Positions 1-7,363 of a stretch of 40,334 nucleotides of DNA are shown piece by piece. The DNA comes from Sphingomonadaceae bacterium (lineage in GTDB: Bacteria; Pseudomonadota; Alphaproteobacteria; Sphingomonadales; Sphingomonadaceae): contig JANYFA010000030.1 of the NCBI GenBank assembly GCA_025362895.1, positions 1 to 40,334 on the forward strand, in the 5' to 3' direction. Position 1 is the stretch's first letter; every line of letters begins with the position of its first letter. The position numbers were made by a program, and so were the translations under genes. A model generated the notes under the pieces. The model had not been told where the DNA came from. It did no database searches and saw only the letters and a program-made list of their open reading frames with translations.

Positions 1-136
1 CTATCGTCGACCATGGCGGGCGTGGCACTTTCTGTCCGGGGTCAGAGGGTCGTCTAAACAACCTTTCTCTACACCAAATCAGCAAGTTAAGCTACGCTCG
101 CCAACCCAGAATGACCCGTCCAGTGAATAATCCGGG
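1..136. other. left-edge stretch, no assignable gene
   Basis: A plus-strand frame is open from the window edge to a TAA near base 57 (reading ...GQRVV) and another runs on to about base 140, but neither resembles a family I recognise. The AT-richer part after base 57 looks intergenic. It could hold the last residues of a gene outside the window. Confidence 0.3.
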
Positions 137-1582
137 CTAAACCCAGTTGCCGTGGAAGCTGACCGGCAACGCGACGGCGGCGGTCCAGCTGACGATAGGC
201 CCGCTCGCAACATGGTGGGCATCGAAAACATGGAGCTCGCTGCGTCGGCTGTCGAGGTTGACCGTTGTGCCCATTATCAGCTCGCGCTTGCCTGCCGTCA
301 CCGGCACGAACTCCTCGACGAGGAGCCGCGCGCCGAAATCATGGGCGTCGTTTGTGCCGGTGCGCCAGTCCCATACGCCGACCCGCGCAGCGAACGGGCG
401 GCCAGGAATATAGCCGCCGACGTGGACCGTCCGGCTGCGCGGCAACCCGGCTGTGCGCGGGTCGCTGCGGGGGAATTCGGCGTCGATCCCGGCCGCGTGC
501 ATGTCGGCGCGACCATCCGGGCGGAGCGCGACCATCGTCAGGCGCGGCGACGGGACCGCCATAAAGCGCCCGTCGATCAGCGCGCGCGCCGCGTCGCGGC
601 CAAAGCTCGGGTCGGCCTCGAAGCAGCCATCGAAGCGGATCGTGCCGTCGGCCGCCTCCCACGCATCGCCGAAGTGGAACGCGGCGAACGGCGGCAGTTC
701 ATAGATGCGGCGCCGACTGAGATCGGCTTTGTCGAGAACGAGGATTTTGCTCCCCAGTTCGGGCTTCCAGCTCAGGCTTTCGACGAACGGCAACGCCATA
801 TGGTCTTGAGTCCATGGCTGGAGGACAATTGCGAGATGTCGTGCGGTCGCGGTGAAGTCATGAATATAGCTCCCCATCGGCAGCTCGACCGCCTGCGCGG
901 CTTCAAGTTTGCCCGCCGCCGACAACCGCCAGATCAATGCGGCCTTCGCCGACAACCCAAGGTTCCAGATCCGCCCATCGGGCTCGACCCGCGGATGGGC
1001 ACGGAAGGGCATCCCGGCGAGGTCGGGGCGGAAGACCTCCGCCCCGGTCGTCGCGAGCGATACCGGATCGACAGCGAACGCCGACCCCGCTTCCCACAAC
1101 GCGAGCAACCGCCCGCCCGCAGCGATCACTGACGTATTAGCCGCGTTGGTATCGTCGGCACTGATAACATGGCTCCCGGCGCGTGAAGGGGTGCCGAAGC
1201 CCGGCTGAACCATCGCCCCGGCCTGCTCCTCGAGCCGCCGCTTGGGCGTATCGACAAAGCGCGCGGTCAGCGTCGCCACCCGTTCCCGGATCGACCACGC
1301 ACGGATCAATCCTTCGCCATCGAACCAGTGGCCCGACGCGCTGCCACCGCGCCGGAAGCGCGCCGGCCCGTTGCGATACAGTGTGCCGTCGAGACCGTCG
1401 GGGACACGCCCGTGGAGCCGCGTCAGCGTTTGCTGCGGAACATCGGCGGCGACATCGCCGACACCGACGAACCAGTCGGGTCGCGCGGTCGCCGCGAGCG
1501 TCGTGTGCGGCAGCGCCAGTGCGCTGAGGGCGACAGCACCGCCCATCATCTGGCGGCGATCGAGGATCGTGGTATCGAACAT
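137..1582 (-). CDS. carotenoid oxygenase family protein, Tat-exported
   Basis: Non-haem iron dioxygenase of the carotenoid-cleavage/RPE65/lignostilbene family, which splits a C=C bond in carotenoids, apocarotenoids or stilbenes. The four iron-binding histidines of the family's seven-blade propeller are visible at about H196 (AHPRVEPDG), H241 (IHDF), H303 (FHFGDAWE) and H477 (FHGNWV), with the usual LYRNGP motif near residue 69. The N-terminus LDRRQMMGG followed by a hydrophobic run ending in LAATA looks like a twin-arginine signal, so the enzyme probably folds with iron in the cytoplasm and acts in the periplasm. I use the ATG at 1582, not the ORF-track start 59 codons earlier, because AAGGAG sits just upstream and the Tat signal then lies at the N-terminus. 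It follows the DUF2141 gene by 13 nt, so the two are probably one transcript. Substrate is unknown. The C-terminus is complete. Confidence 0.9.
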   Translation of the reverse strand: MFDTTILDRRQMMGGAVALSALALPHTTLAATARPDWFVGVGDVAADVPQQTLTRLHGRVPDGLDGTLYRNGPARFRRGGSASGHWFDGEGLIRAWSIRERVATLTARFVDTPKRRLEEQAGAMVQPGFGTPSRAGSHVISADDTNAANTSVIAAGGRLLALWEAGSAFAVDPVSLATTGAEVFRPDLAGMPFRAHPRVEPDGRIWNLGLSAKAALIWRLSAAGKLEAAQAVELPMGSYIHDFTATARHLAIVLQPWTQDHMALPFVESLSWKPELGSKILVLDKADLSRRRIYELPPFAAFHFGDAWEAADGTIRFDGCFEADPSFGRDAARALIDGRFMAVPSPRLTMVALRPDGRADMHAAGIDAEFPRSDPRTAGLPRSRTVHVGGYIPGRPFAARVGVWDWRTGTNDAHDFGARLLVEEFVPVTAGKRELIMGTTVNLDSRRSELHVFDAHHVASGPIVSWTAAVALPVSFHGNWV

Positions 1583-1595
1583 CGTCAGATACTCC

Positions 1596-2045
1596 TTAGC
1601 GGATCTTGATGCTGTGGACGGCCGCGCCGGCACCGACGGCGAAGTTGGCGGCGGCCCATTTTGCCGGACCGGCCTCACCGACGGCATCGTTCGAAAAGGC
1701 ATAAGGTTCGAGAGGCATCCCGAACGGCGTCGTTGCCATTTTACCGTCGCCGTCGACATCGTGGAATGCTTTCACCGCATAGCGACCGGGAACCAACCCG
1801 GGAAAAACGGCTTCGGCGGTATCGCCCGTCACAGGAGCCATCATCGACGCGATCGGCTTGCCGCCGGCATCGAAGTCCGCCTCGCTGGAGAAAAGCGACA
1901 GCATGATGGCCCCGGTCGGCGTCGCGATGCCCGTGAAGCGGACGGTGAGGGGGGTTTCGGCATGGGGCGGGGTTGCCGGCCGGCGGTGGGTGGAAATGAT
2001 CGTCGTCGCGGCGATGATCGCCGTGCCGCACACTTTCGTCGTCAT
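1596..2045 (-). CDS. DUF2141 domain protein with rearranged 5' end
   Basis: The C-terminal 120 residues match the DUF2141 pattern: LTVRFTG, LFSSEADF, PGRYAVKAFHDVDGDGK, and FGMPLEPYAFSND. These are small exported proteins of unknown function. The gene ends 13 nt before the carotenoid oxygenase start, so they probably share a transcript. The N-terminus is odd. Upstream of the core (about base 1955) the reading frame runs antisense through the transmembrane codons of the LytTR remnant on the other strand. The most plausible start, ATG 2045, gives MTTKVCGTAIIAATTIIS, which could serve as a signal peptide by chance but lies on DNA that belongs to another gene. The original signal sequence and promoter may therefore have been lost by deletion. 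The core call is firm; the start and expression are uncertain. Confidence 0.65.
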   Translation of the reverse strand: MTTKVCGTAIIAATTIISTHRRPATPPHAETPLTVRFTGIATPTGAIMLSLFSSEADFDAGGKPIASMMAPVTGDTAEAVFPGLVPGRYAVKAFHDVDGDGKMATTPFGMPLEPYAFSNDAVGEAGPAKWAAANFAVGAGAAVHSIKIR

Positions 2046-2569
2046 CGTCGCGAGTATGTTGATGTTCGGGATCGACGCGCTGACACCGATGACCGTGATT
2101 GCCTTTGGCGGTGTTGTCTTGATGTTCAGCCTGATCCTGACGGCAATCAACTATCTCTCGGGGGCCGTGGCGGTTCCTCTTCATAGCGATATTGCACCCG
2201 TCGCGGCCGCACCTGTCGATGCAGCGGCGGCCGCCGTAGTGCCACTTGCGACGACGATGCCGCCCGGTCTCATCGAGCGCCTGCCACCGCGCCTTGCCAC
2301 CGGGCGGCTGCTCGCGCTGGAAGCGGAGGACCACTATATTCGCGTCCACACCGACCTTGGCCATCATCCTGATGCGGATGACCGACGCGGTCGCCCTCCT
2401 CGACAAGCTTCCTGGCGCGCGGGTCCACCGGTCGTGGTGGGTTGCGCGCGACGCCGTTGAAGGCAGCAGCAGCATCGGCGGGCGCACGACCCTATGCCTC
2501 GCCACGGGTATCACCGCTCCCGTCAGCCGGGCGTTGCGTCCGTCGATCGCGCAGGGTTGGTTCTTGTGA
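1975..2569 (+). pseudogene. LytTR-family membrane regulator, 5'-truncated and frameshifted
   Basis: Two plus-strand frames together encode the second half of a membrane-anchored LytTR transcription regulator. The first (in the 1858 ORF) gives two hydrophobic helices (EMIVVAAMIAVPHTFVVIV and VLMFSLILTAINYL), an Ala/Pro linker, and the start of the DNA-binding domain (RLLALEAEDHYIRVHTDLG). The second (in the 2246 ORF) continues with ILMRMTDAVALLDKLPGARVHRSWWVARDAV...ATGITAPVSRA up to TGA 2567-2569. The switch falls at about base 2362, where a few bases are missing from the beta-hairpin region. Sphingomonad members of this family usually have four N-terminal helices; the first two are absent and the remaining sequence abuts the DUF2141 gene head-to-head. 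Domain identity is clear. The frameshift could in principle be a sequencing error, but the 5' truncation is independent of it. Confidence 0.75.
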
Positions 2570-2616
2570 GTTCCGCTCGCCTAGCGTCGCCGCCCGCCAT
2601 CGGCTAACGCCGCGCG

Positions 2617-4857
2617 ATGCCCGATACCATCGACGATCCCCGCATTCTTGATACCCCCTTCGCCGATGCGCTGTCGGAACGCTATCTCGTGTATGCGCTG
2701 TCGACGATCACGGCGCGGTCGCTCCCCGATGTCCGCGACGGATTGAAGCCCGTCCACCGCCGCATCCTGTGGGGAATGCGCCTGCTCAAGCTCGATCCGG
2801 CGACGGGCTACAAGAAATGCGCGCGGATCGTCGGCGATGTCATGGGCAAATACCACCCTCACGGCGACGCCTCGATCTATGACGCGCTCGTCCGGCTGAG
2901 CCAGTCGTTCGCGCTGCGCTATCCGCTGATCGACGGGCAGGGCAATTTCGGCAACATCGACGGTGATAACGCCGCCGCGATGCGTTACACCGAAGCGCGC
3001 CTCACCGCTGCCGCTGCCGACCTGATGGACGGTCTCGACGAAGACAGTGTCGCCTTCCGCAAAACCTATAACGACGAGGAGGAAGAGCCCGAGGTCTTCC
3101 CCGCCGCCTTCCCCAATCTGCTGGCCAACGGAGCGAGCGGCATCGCAGTCGGCATGGCGACGTCGATCCCACCTCATAACGTCGCTGAGATCGCCGATGC
3201 AGCCATATTGTTGCTCGACGATCCAATGGCTTCGATCGATGCGCTGATGCAGCACATCACGGGTCCCGACTTTCCGACCGGCGGTGTCGTCGTCGAAATA
3301 GCGTCCGCCGTGCGCGCGGCCTATGCCACCGGACGCGGCAGCTTTCGCCTTCGCGCGCGCTGGACCGAGGAGAAGCTGGCCAACGGCATGTGGCAGATCG
3401 CGGTGACCGAAATCCCCTATCAGGTCCAGAAGGGCAAGCTGATCGAGGACATCGCAACGCTGATCAACGACAAGAAATTGCCGATCCTCGCCGACGTCCG
3501 TGACGAATCCGATACAGCGATACGTCTTGTGCTCGAACCCCGCGCGCGCACGGTCGATGCCGCCGTGCTGATGGAAAGCCTGTTCCGCCTGACCGATCTC
3601 GAGACGCGCTTTCCGCTCAACCTCAACGTACTCGACCGCGATCACGTCCCCCGCGTTATGCCGCTGACCGAGGTGCTGCAGGCGTATATCGACCATCAGA
3701 TCGAGGTCGCGGCGCGGCGGACGGGTTTCCGCCTCGGCAAGATCGACGATCGTCTCGAACTGCTCGATGGCTATTTAAAGGCCTATCTATCAATCGACGA
3801 GGTCATCCGGATCATCCGCGAAGAGGATGAGCCGAAGGCCGAACTGATCGCCCGCTTCGGCCTCAACGACCGTCAGGCCGAAGCAATTCTCAACCTTCGC
3901 CTGCGCGCGCTACGGCGGCTCGAAGAAATCGAAATCACCAAGGAACACAGGGCGCTATCGGCGGAAGCGAAGAAACTGCGCGCGCTGCTAGATTCCCCGG
4001 CCGCGCAACGCCGTCGGTTGCGCGACGATCTCGGCAAGCTGCGATTGCGCTATGGTCCTGATACCCCGCTAGGCACGCGACGCACCGAGATCGGGACCGC
4101 GCCAACGGTGACGATGATCCCATTAGAAGCAATGATCGACCGCGAACCGCTGACGGTCATCGTCTCGGCGAAGGGGTGGCTTCGCTCGCTCAAAGGCCAT
4201 GCCGACCTCAGCACCGGCGATACGACCAAGTTCAAGGAGGGGGACGGGCCCAGTTTTGCCTTCCACGCTCAAACTACCGACCGGATCGTCATCGTGGCGG
4301 CGACGGGACGATTCTATACCCTGTCCGCCGATCGTTTGCCGGGCGGACGCGGGTTCGGCGAGCCGGTGCGGCTGATGATCGATCTCGACGGCGCGGCGAT
4401 CGTGTCGGTGTTCGCCCATCGCCCCGCCGCGCGCTATCTTCTCGCCGCGAGCGACGGGCGCGGGTTTGTCGTCGAAGGCGACGAATTGCTGGCTGAAACC
4501 CGTAAGGGGCGGCAGGTGATGACACCGCGCGCCGGGGCGATGCTGAAACTTATTAAGCCCCTAGCCGATAACGATGATTTTCTTGCCCTGCTCGGTGACA
4601 ATCGCAAGCTGCTGCTGATCCCGCTTGCCGAGGTGCCGGTAATGGTGCGCGGTCAGGGGGTTGCGCTGCAGAAGCACAAGGACGGCGGGCTGGCCGATGC
4701 CCTTCCCTTCCGCCGCGCCGATGGTCTGTCGTGGGCAATGGGCGGGGCGACCGGACGAACGCGGACCGAGGCCGATGTCGGCCCGTGGGTCGGGCCGCGC
4801 GGTGGCACGGGGCGGATGCCGCCGCAGGGATTTCCGCGCGATAACCGGTTTAGCTGA
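2617..4857 (+). CDS. parC: DNA topoisomerase IV subunit A
   Basis: Catalytic subunit of topoisomerase IV, which with ParE decatenates replicated chromosomes. The N-terminal breakage-reunion domain is complete: ALPDVRDG-like segment RSLPDVRDGLKPVHRRIL, HPHGDASIYDALVRL, DGQGNFGNIDGDNAAAMRYTEARL with the active-site tyrosine in MRYTE, then the coiled-coil arms and a C-terminal beta-propeller. GyrA is excluded by length (746 residues) and by the short, diverged C-terminal domain ending RGGTGRMPPQGFPRDNRFS, which is common in alphaproteobacterial ParC. No strong Shine-Dalgarno sequence precedes ATG 2617, but the following residues match the family start. The last 8 bases overlap the convergent cca gene. 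The residue equivalent to E. coli Ser80 is alanine, which is normal for this class. Confidence 0.96.
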   Translation: MPDTIDDPRILDTPFADALSERYLVYALSTITARSLPDVRDGLKPVHRRILWGMRLLKLDPATGYKKCARIVGDVMGKYHPHGDASIYDALVRLSQSFALRYPLIDGQGNFGNIDGDNAAAMRYTEARLTAAAADLMDGLDEDSVAFRKTYNDEEEEPEVFPAAFPNLLANGASGIAVGMATSIPPHNVAEIADAAILLLDDPMASIDALMQHITGPDFPTGGVVVEIASAVRAAYATGRGSFRLRARWTEEKLANGMWQIAVTEIPYQVQKGKLIEDIATLINDKKLPILADVRDESDTAIRLVLEPRARTVDAAVLMESLFRLTDLETRFPLNLNVLDRDHVPRVMPLTEVLQAYIDHQIEVAARRTGFRLGKIDDRLELLDGYLKAYLSIDEVIRIIREEDEPKAELIARFGLNDRQAEAILNLRLRALRRLEEIEITKEHRALSAEAKKLRALLDSPAAQRRRLRDDLGKLRLRYGPDTPLGTRRTEIGTAPTVTMIPLEAMIDREPLTVIVSAKGWLRSLKGHADLSTGDTTKFKEGDGPSFAFHAQTTDRIVIVAATGRFYTLSADRLPGGRGFGEPVRLMIDLDGAAIVSVFAHRPAARYLLAASDGRGFVVEGDELLAETRKGRQVMTPRAGAMLKLIKPLADNDDFLALLGDNRKLLLIPLAEVPVMVRGQGVALQKHKDGGLADALPFRRADGLSWAMGGATGRTRTEADVGPWVGPRGGTGRMPPQGFPRDNRFS

Positions 4858-6019
4858 GAATTTGATCGAGGATAGGGGTAGCGTCTGAGGGGAAGCCGGC
4901 GGCAATCCATTCACGCTGAACCTGGCTGAGAATGCGACTGACCTCGGGACCGGCAGCGATACCACGGGCAATAATATCGCGCCCTGACAACGCGAAAACA
5001 GGTTTACGCCAGATTGTAATGAACTGTGACAAATCGTTGTGTTGACACAACAACCCGCGATCGACCGCGCTTTCCAGCCCGTCGCGATACGCCATCTCGG
5101 CGAGCGAACACGCCGTGTCGGCGGTGAGGACGAGGCGTTTGCGATCGGCGTTCGACAGTCGCAGGCGGAAGGCGACGGCGTCGAGAATGGCGGCGTCTCG
5201 GGGGAGCAGTGCGGCCAGACGGCGGCATGGATCGCCAGCGATTCCCGTGGCGACTTCCGTGACGCACAGCCGGTACAGGGAAGTCACGGCGCTCGCCGTG
5301 ATTTCGGGGAGAACGGAGGTTAAAATACCGTTCACCGTCATGGCTTTGACCGTGGGTACGGGATCGGCGACGGCGAGCAACTTGAATAATTCGTCGCGAA
5401 CACGCTCACGCGACAGCGTCACGAGATCGCCAGCACGCGCGACGCACGCTGCGAGGCCCGCCGGATCAGGTGGGCCCACCCCAAACCGCGCGTGGAACCG
5501 GAAAAAGCGTAGGATGCGGAGGTGGTCCTCGGCGATGCGTTCGAGCGGTACGCCGATGAAGCGCACCCGGTGCGCTGCTAGGTCGGCAAGCCCGCCGAAG
5601 AAATCGTCGACGACGCCGGTCAGCGGGTCCGCGTAAAGGGCGTTGATCGTAAAATCGCGGCGGGCGGCGTCGGCGCGCCAATCGTCGGTAAAGGCGACCG
5701 TCGCGTGGCGGCCGTCGGTGGCGACGTCGCGGCGGAGCGTCGTCACCTCGGCGACGATGCCGTCGGCAACCGCGGTGACGGTGCCGTGAGCGATTCCGGT
5801 CGGGACGGCCTTGATTCCGGCGGCGGTCAGTCGCGCAACGGTGTCAGCGGGGGCGAAGCGGGTCGCAAGGTCGATGTCGCTGGCGACGCGCCCAAGCAGT
5901 CCGTCACGCACCGCGCCACCGACGAGCTTCGTCGCGCCGCCCGCGACGTCGAGCGCCGCAACCAGCCGCGCCCCGCCCGGCGTGTCGAGCCACGCGGGAC
6001 GTGGCAGCCGTTCGCTCAC
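4850..6019 (-). CDS. cca: CCA tRNA nucleotidyltransferase / poly(A) polymerase family
   Basis: Class II nucleotidyltransferase that adds or repairs the 3' CCA of tRNAs. The N-terminal catalytic palm is recognisable from VGGAVRDGLLGRVASDIDLAT (GG..R plus the DxD metal motif), followed by the VTTLRRDV and RRDFTINAL motifs and the RIAEDHLRILRFFRFHARFG RNA-binding helix. Poly(A) polymerase I shares this core, so the CCA assignment rests on length (389 residues) and the usual alphaproteobacterial context. I use the GTG at 6019, 34 codons inside the ORF-track frame, because it overlaps the TGA of the upstream Nudix gene as GTGA, giving translational coupling. The 3' end overlaps parC convergently by 8 nt. 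Confidence 0.9.
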   Translation of the reverse strand: MSERLPRPAWLDTPGGARLVAALDVAGGATKLVGGAVRDGLLGRVASDIDLATRFAPADTVARLTAAGIKAVPTGIAHGTVTAVADGIVAEVTTLRRDVATDGRHATVAFTDDWRADAARRDFTINALYADPLTGVVDDFFGGLADLAAHRVRFIGVPLERIAEDHLRILRFFRFHARFGVGPPDPAGLAACVARAGDLVTLSRERVRDELFKLLAVADPVPTVKAMTVNGILTSVLPEITASAVTSLYRLCVTEVATGIAGDPCRRLAALLPRDAAILDAVAFRLRLSNADRKRLVLTADTACSLAEMAYRDGLESAVDRGLLCQHNDLSQFITIWRKPVFALSGRDIIARGIAAGPEVSRILSQVQREWIAAGFPSDATPILDQILS

Positions 6020-6612
6020 GCCAACCGCCGCGCGAGGTTGACGACGATCGCCGCCGTCGCCCCCCAAATCTCGTGCGTTTCCCACGCGATGACATAATAG
6101 GATCGCACCCGTCCCTGCCACTCGCTGGCGCGCAACTGATGGTTCGCGGGGTCGAGGAGGAAATCGAGCGGCACCTCGAAGATTGACGCGACCTCGGCGG
6201 CGTGCGGCACGAGCGCGAGGCCGGGCGCGACGATGCCGATGACGGGAGTAATGTCGAAACCGGTGCCGGTCGCATAGCGATCGGTCGCACCAACGACGGT
6301 GACGGCGGCAGGCGGCAGCGCGACTTCCTCATGCGCCTCACGCAGCGCAGCGGCGACGGGGTCGGCGTCGGTCGCGTCGATCCGCCCGCCGGGAAAGGCG
6401 ACCTGCCCGGCGTGAGCGCGGAGCGTCGTCGTTCGCCGGGTGAACAGCACGGTCGGACGGTCGTGGGTGATGACGGCGATGAGCACCGCCGCCGGTTTGA
6501 GTGGCGTGGGATCGGGCGCGTCGCCGTTCCCGGCAAAGTCCCAGTCGCCGCGCTTGCCGGGGCCGGGGCCGACGGCGCGTGCGAGAAGAGTGTGGAAGGG
6601 GACGTCGGGCAT
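6016..6612 (-). CDS. CoA pyrophosphatase (Nudix hydrolase, NudL type)
   Basis: Nudix hydrolase of the CoA/acyl-CoA pyrophosphatase subgroup, which cleaves CoA to phosphopantetheine and 3',5'-ADP. The diagnostic block is intact: LFTRRTTTLRAHAGQVAFPGGRIDATD followed by AAALREAHEEVAL (Nudix box, with Asp in place of the first Glu and Ala in place of the late Gly), then TPVIGIV and the EV..IFEVPLDFLL segment typical of NudL. The ORF track starts at a GTG at 6663, but ATG 6612 (MPDVPFHTLLARAV) fits the family N-terminus better; neither has a clear ribosome-binding site. It is translationally coupled to the downstream cca gene. Pairing of a CoA-recycling Nudix enzyme with cca is frequent in related genomes. 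Confidence 0.88.
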   Translation of the reverse strand: MPDVPFHTLLARAVGPGPGKRGDWDFAGNGDAPDPTPLKPAAVLIAVITHDRPTVLFTRRTTTLRAHAGQVAFPGGRIDATDADPVAAALREAHEEVALPPAAVTVVGATDRYATGTGFDITPVIGIVAPGLALVPHAAEVASIFEVPLDFLLDPANHQLRASEWQGRVRSYYVIAWETHEIWGATAAIVVNLARRLA

Positions 6613-6663
6613 CGCAGTCGTCGTCGCGCGGGGCGTGGGGTGAGTCAATTGCGCAAGACGCAC

Positions 6664-6817
6664 CGGCGTCGTGTGCGTCGACAGCGACGACCGCTTTCGA
6701 CCCAGTTCCGGTCGTTCGTCATTGGACGCGGGAATGTCTGCTTATGGTGGATTGCGGACAGTCGAGTTAGAAAAACCCCTAATAAAAAACGCCCGGTGGT
6801 ATGACAATTGACCTCAA
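6664..6817. other. intergenic, imperfect hairpin (repeat-like)
   Basis: Non-coding stretch between the Nudix and marR genes. It holds an imperfect inverted repeat, TGTCTGC-N12-GCGGACA, just after GCGGGAA, and the left copy of an 11-bp repeat. The block resembles the degenerate intergenic repeats seen in many sphingomonads, but I cannot verify that by search. Confidence 0.35.
6700..6710 (+). repeat. left copy of 11-bp direct repeat flanking marR-SDR
   Basis: ACCCAGTTCCG occurs here and again at 8426-8436 in the same orientation, bracketing the lower-GC marR/SDR pair. The match is exact for 11 bases and stops on both sides. Confidence 0.5.
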
Positions 6818-7264
6818 TCAGCCCTGCGCCATCTTGTCCGAATAGCGTGCAGCGATCGTCGCCATGCTTTTGACAAAGACGTCCCTCTCACTTTCATTAA
6901 TGTAGGCGAGCATTTGCTGGCAATTCTCAATATTCTGACCTTGGATCCGCGTGCGAAACGCTATGCCTTCTTCAGTAAGGGCTAGAGCAACTGCCCGGCC
7001 CTTCAATGCGGATGCATCACGCGTCACCAAGCTTCGCTTGTGCAGTCGGTCCATAACGGATTGCATCGTTGTCGAGCGCACACCCAGATGATCAGCAACG
7101 TCCTTGGCAACCGATTTTGGAAATCGGTGCAAGTAAGAGAGCGTCTCAAGGTCGATCGGGTTGAACGGAAGGGCGCCGAGCTCGGACGCTAGCCGTCGTT
7201 CGTCGATGGTGAGCAAGCGAAGCAAAGTGCCGATTGCTGCGTCAAGAGTCTCGGCCTGATCCAT
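6818..7264 (-). CDS. MarR family transcriptional regulator
   Basis: A 148-residue winged-helix protein of the MarR family, which usually represses itself and a divergent neighbour until a small ligand binds. The DNA-binding core reads SVAKDVADHLGVRSTTMQSVMDRLHKRSLVTRDASALKGRAVALALTEEG: recognition helix, then the wing with its conserved D-x-R-like turn. Long helices on either side would form the dimer interface. The start ATG is preceded by AAGGTGG. It is transcribed away from the short-chain dehydrogenase, and the 99-bp gap holds two matching palindromes that are the obvious operators. Base composition is visibly more AT-rich than the neighbours, as in the SDR gene, so the two probably arrived together. 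Ligand unknown. Confidence 0.9.
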   Translation of the reverse strand: MDQAETLDAAIGTLLRLLTIDERRLASELGALPFNPIDLETLSYLHRFPKSVAKDVADHLGVRSTTMQSVMDRLHKRSLVTRDASALKGRAVALALTEEGIAFRTRIQGQNIENCQQMLAYINESERDVFVKSMATIAARYSDKMAQG

Positions 7265-7274
7265 TTGCCACCTT

Positions 7275-7291
7275 AATACGAAAACCGTATT
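7275..7291. promoter_or_regulatory. putative MarR operator, box 1
   Basis: Perfect palindrome AATACG-aaaac-CGTATT between the divergent marR and SDR starts. It shares the TACG-N5-CGTA core with box 2, whose centre lies 22 bp away (about two helical turns), as expected for two MarR dimers on one face. Confidence 0.65.
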
Positions 7292-7317
7292 TACTGAATA
7301 CGAGCTTCGTATAAGAT
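7290..7317 (+). promoter_or_regulatory. putative promoter of the SDR gene
   Basis: TTTACT and TAAGAT separated by 16 bp, reading toward the SDR gene. Box 2 lies between and over these elements, so a bound MarR dimer would block RNA polymerase. Pattern-based only. Confidence 0.4.
7298..7312. promoter_or_regulatory. putative MarR operator, box 2
   Basis: Palindrome ATACG-agctt-CGTAT, same core and spacing as box 1. It overlaps the putative SDR -10 region. Confidence 0.65.
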
Positions 7318-7363
7318 TGTCGCATTACGCCAACGGTGGCAAGCCTGTCCTCAGGAGAGAGAC

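Noticed and set aside
2890-2960. ParC alanine at the E. coli Ser80 position as a quinolone-resistance mutation
   Set aside because: HPHGDASIYDA is the usual form in alphaproteobacterial ParC, so it is lineage sequence rather than an acquired change.
2581-3696. 371-residue minus-strand ORF antisense to parC
   Set aside because: Shadow of the parC frame with Arg/Asp-rich sequence and no recognisable motif.
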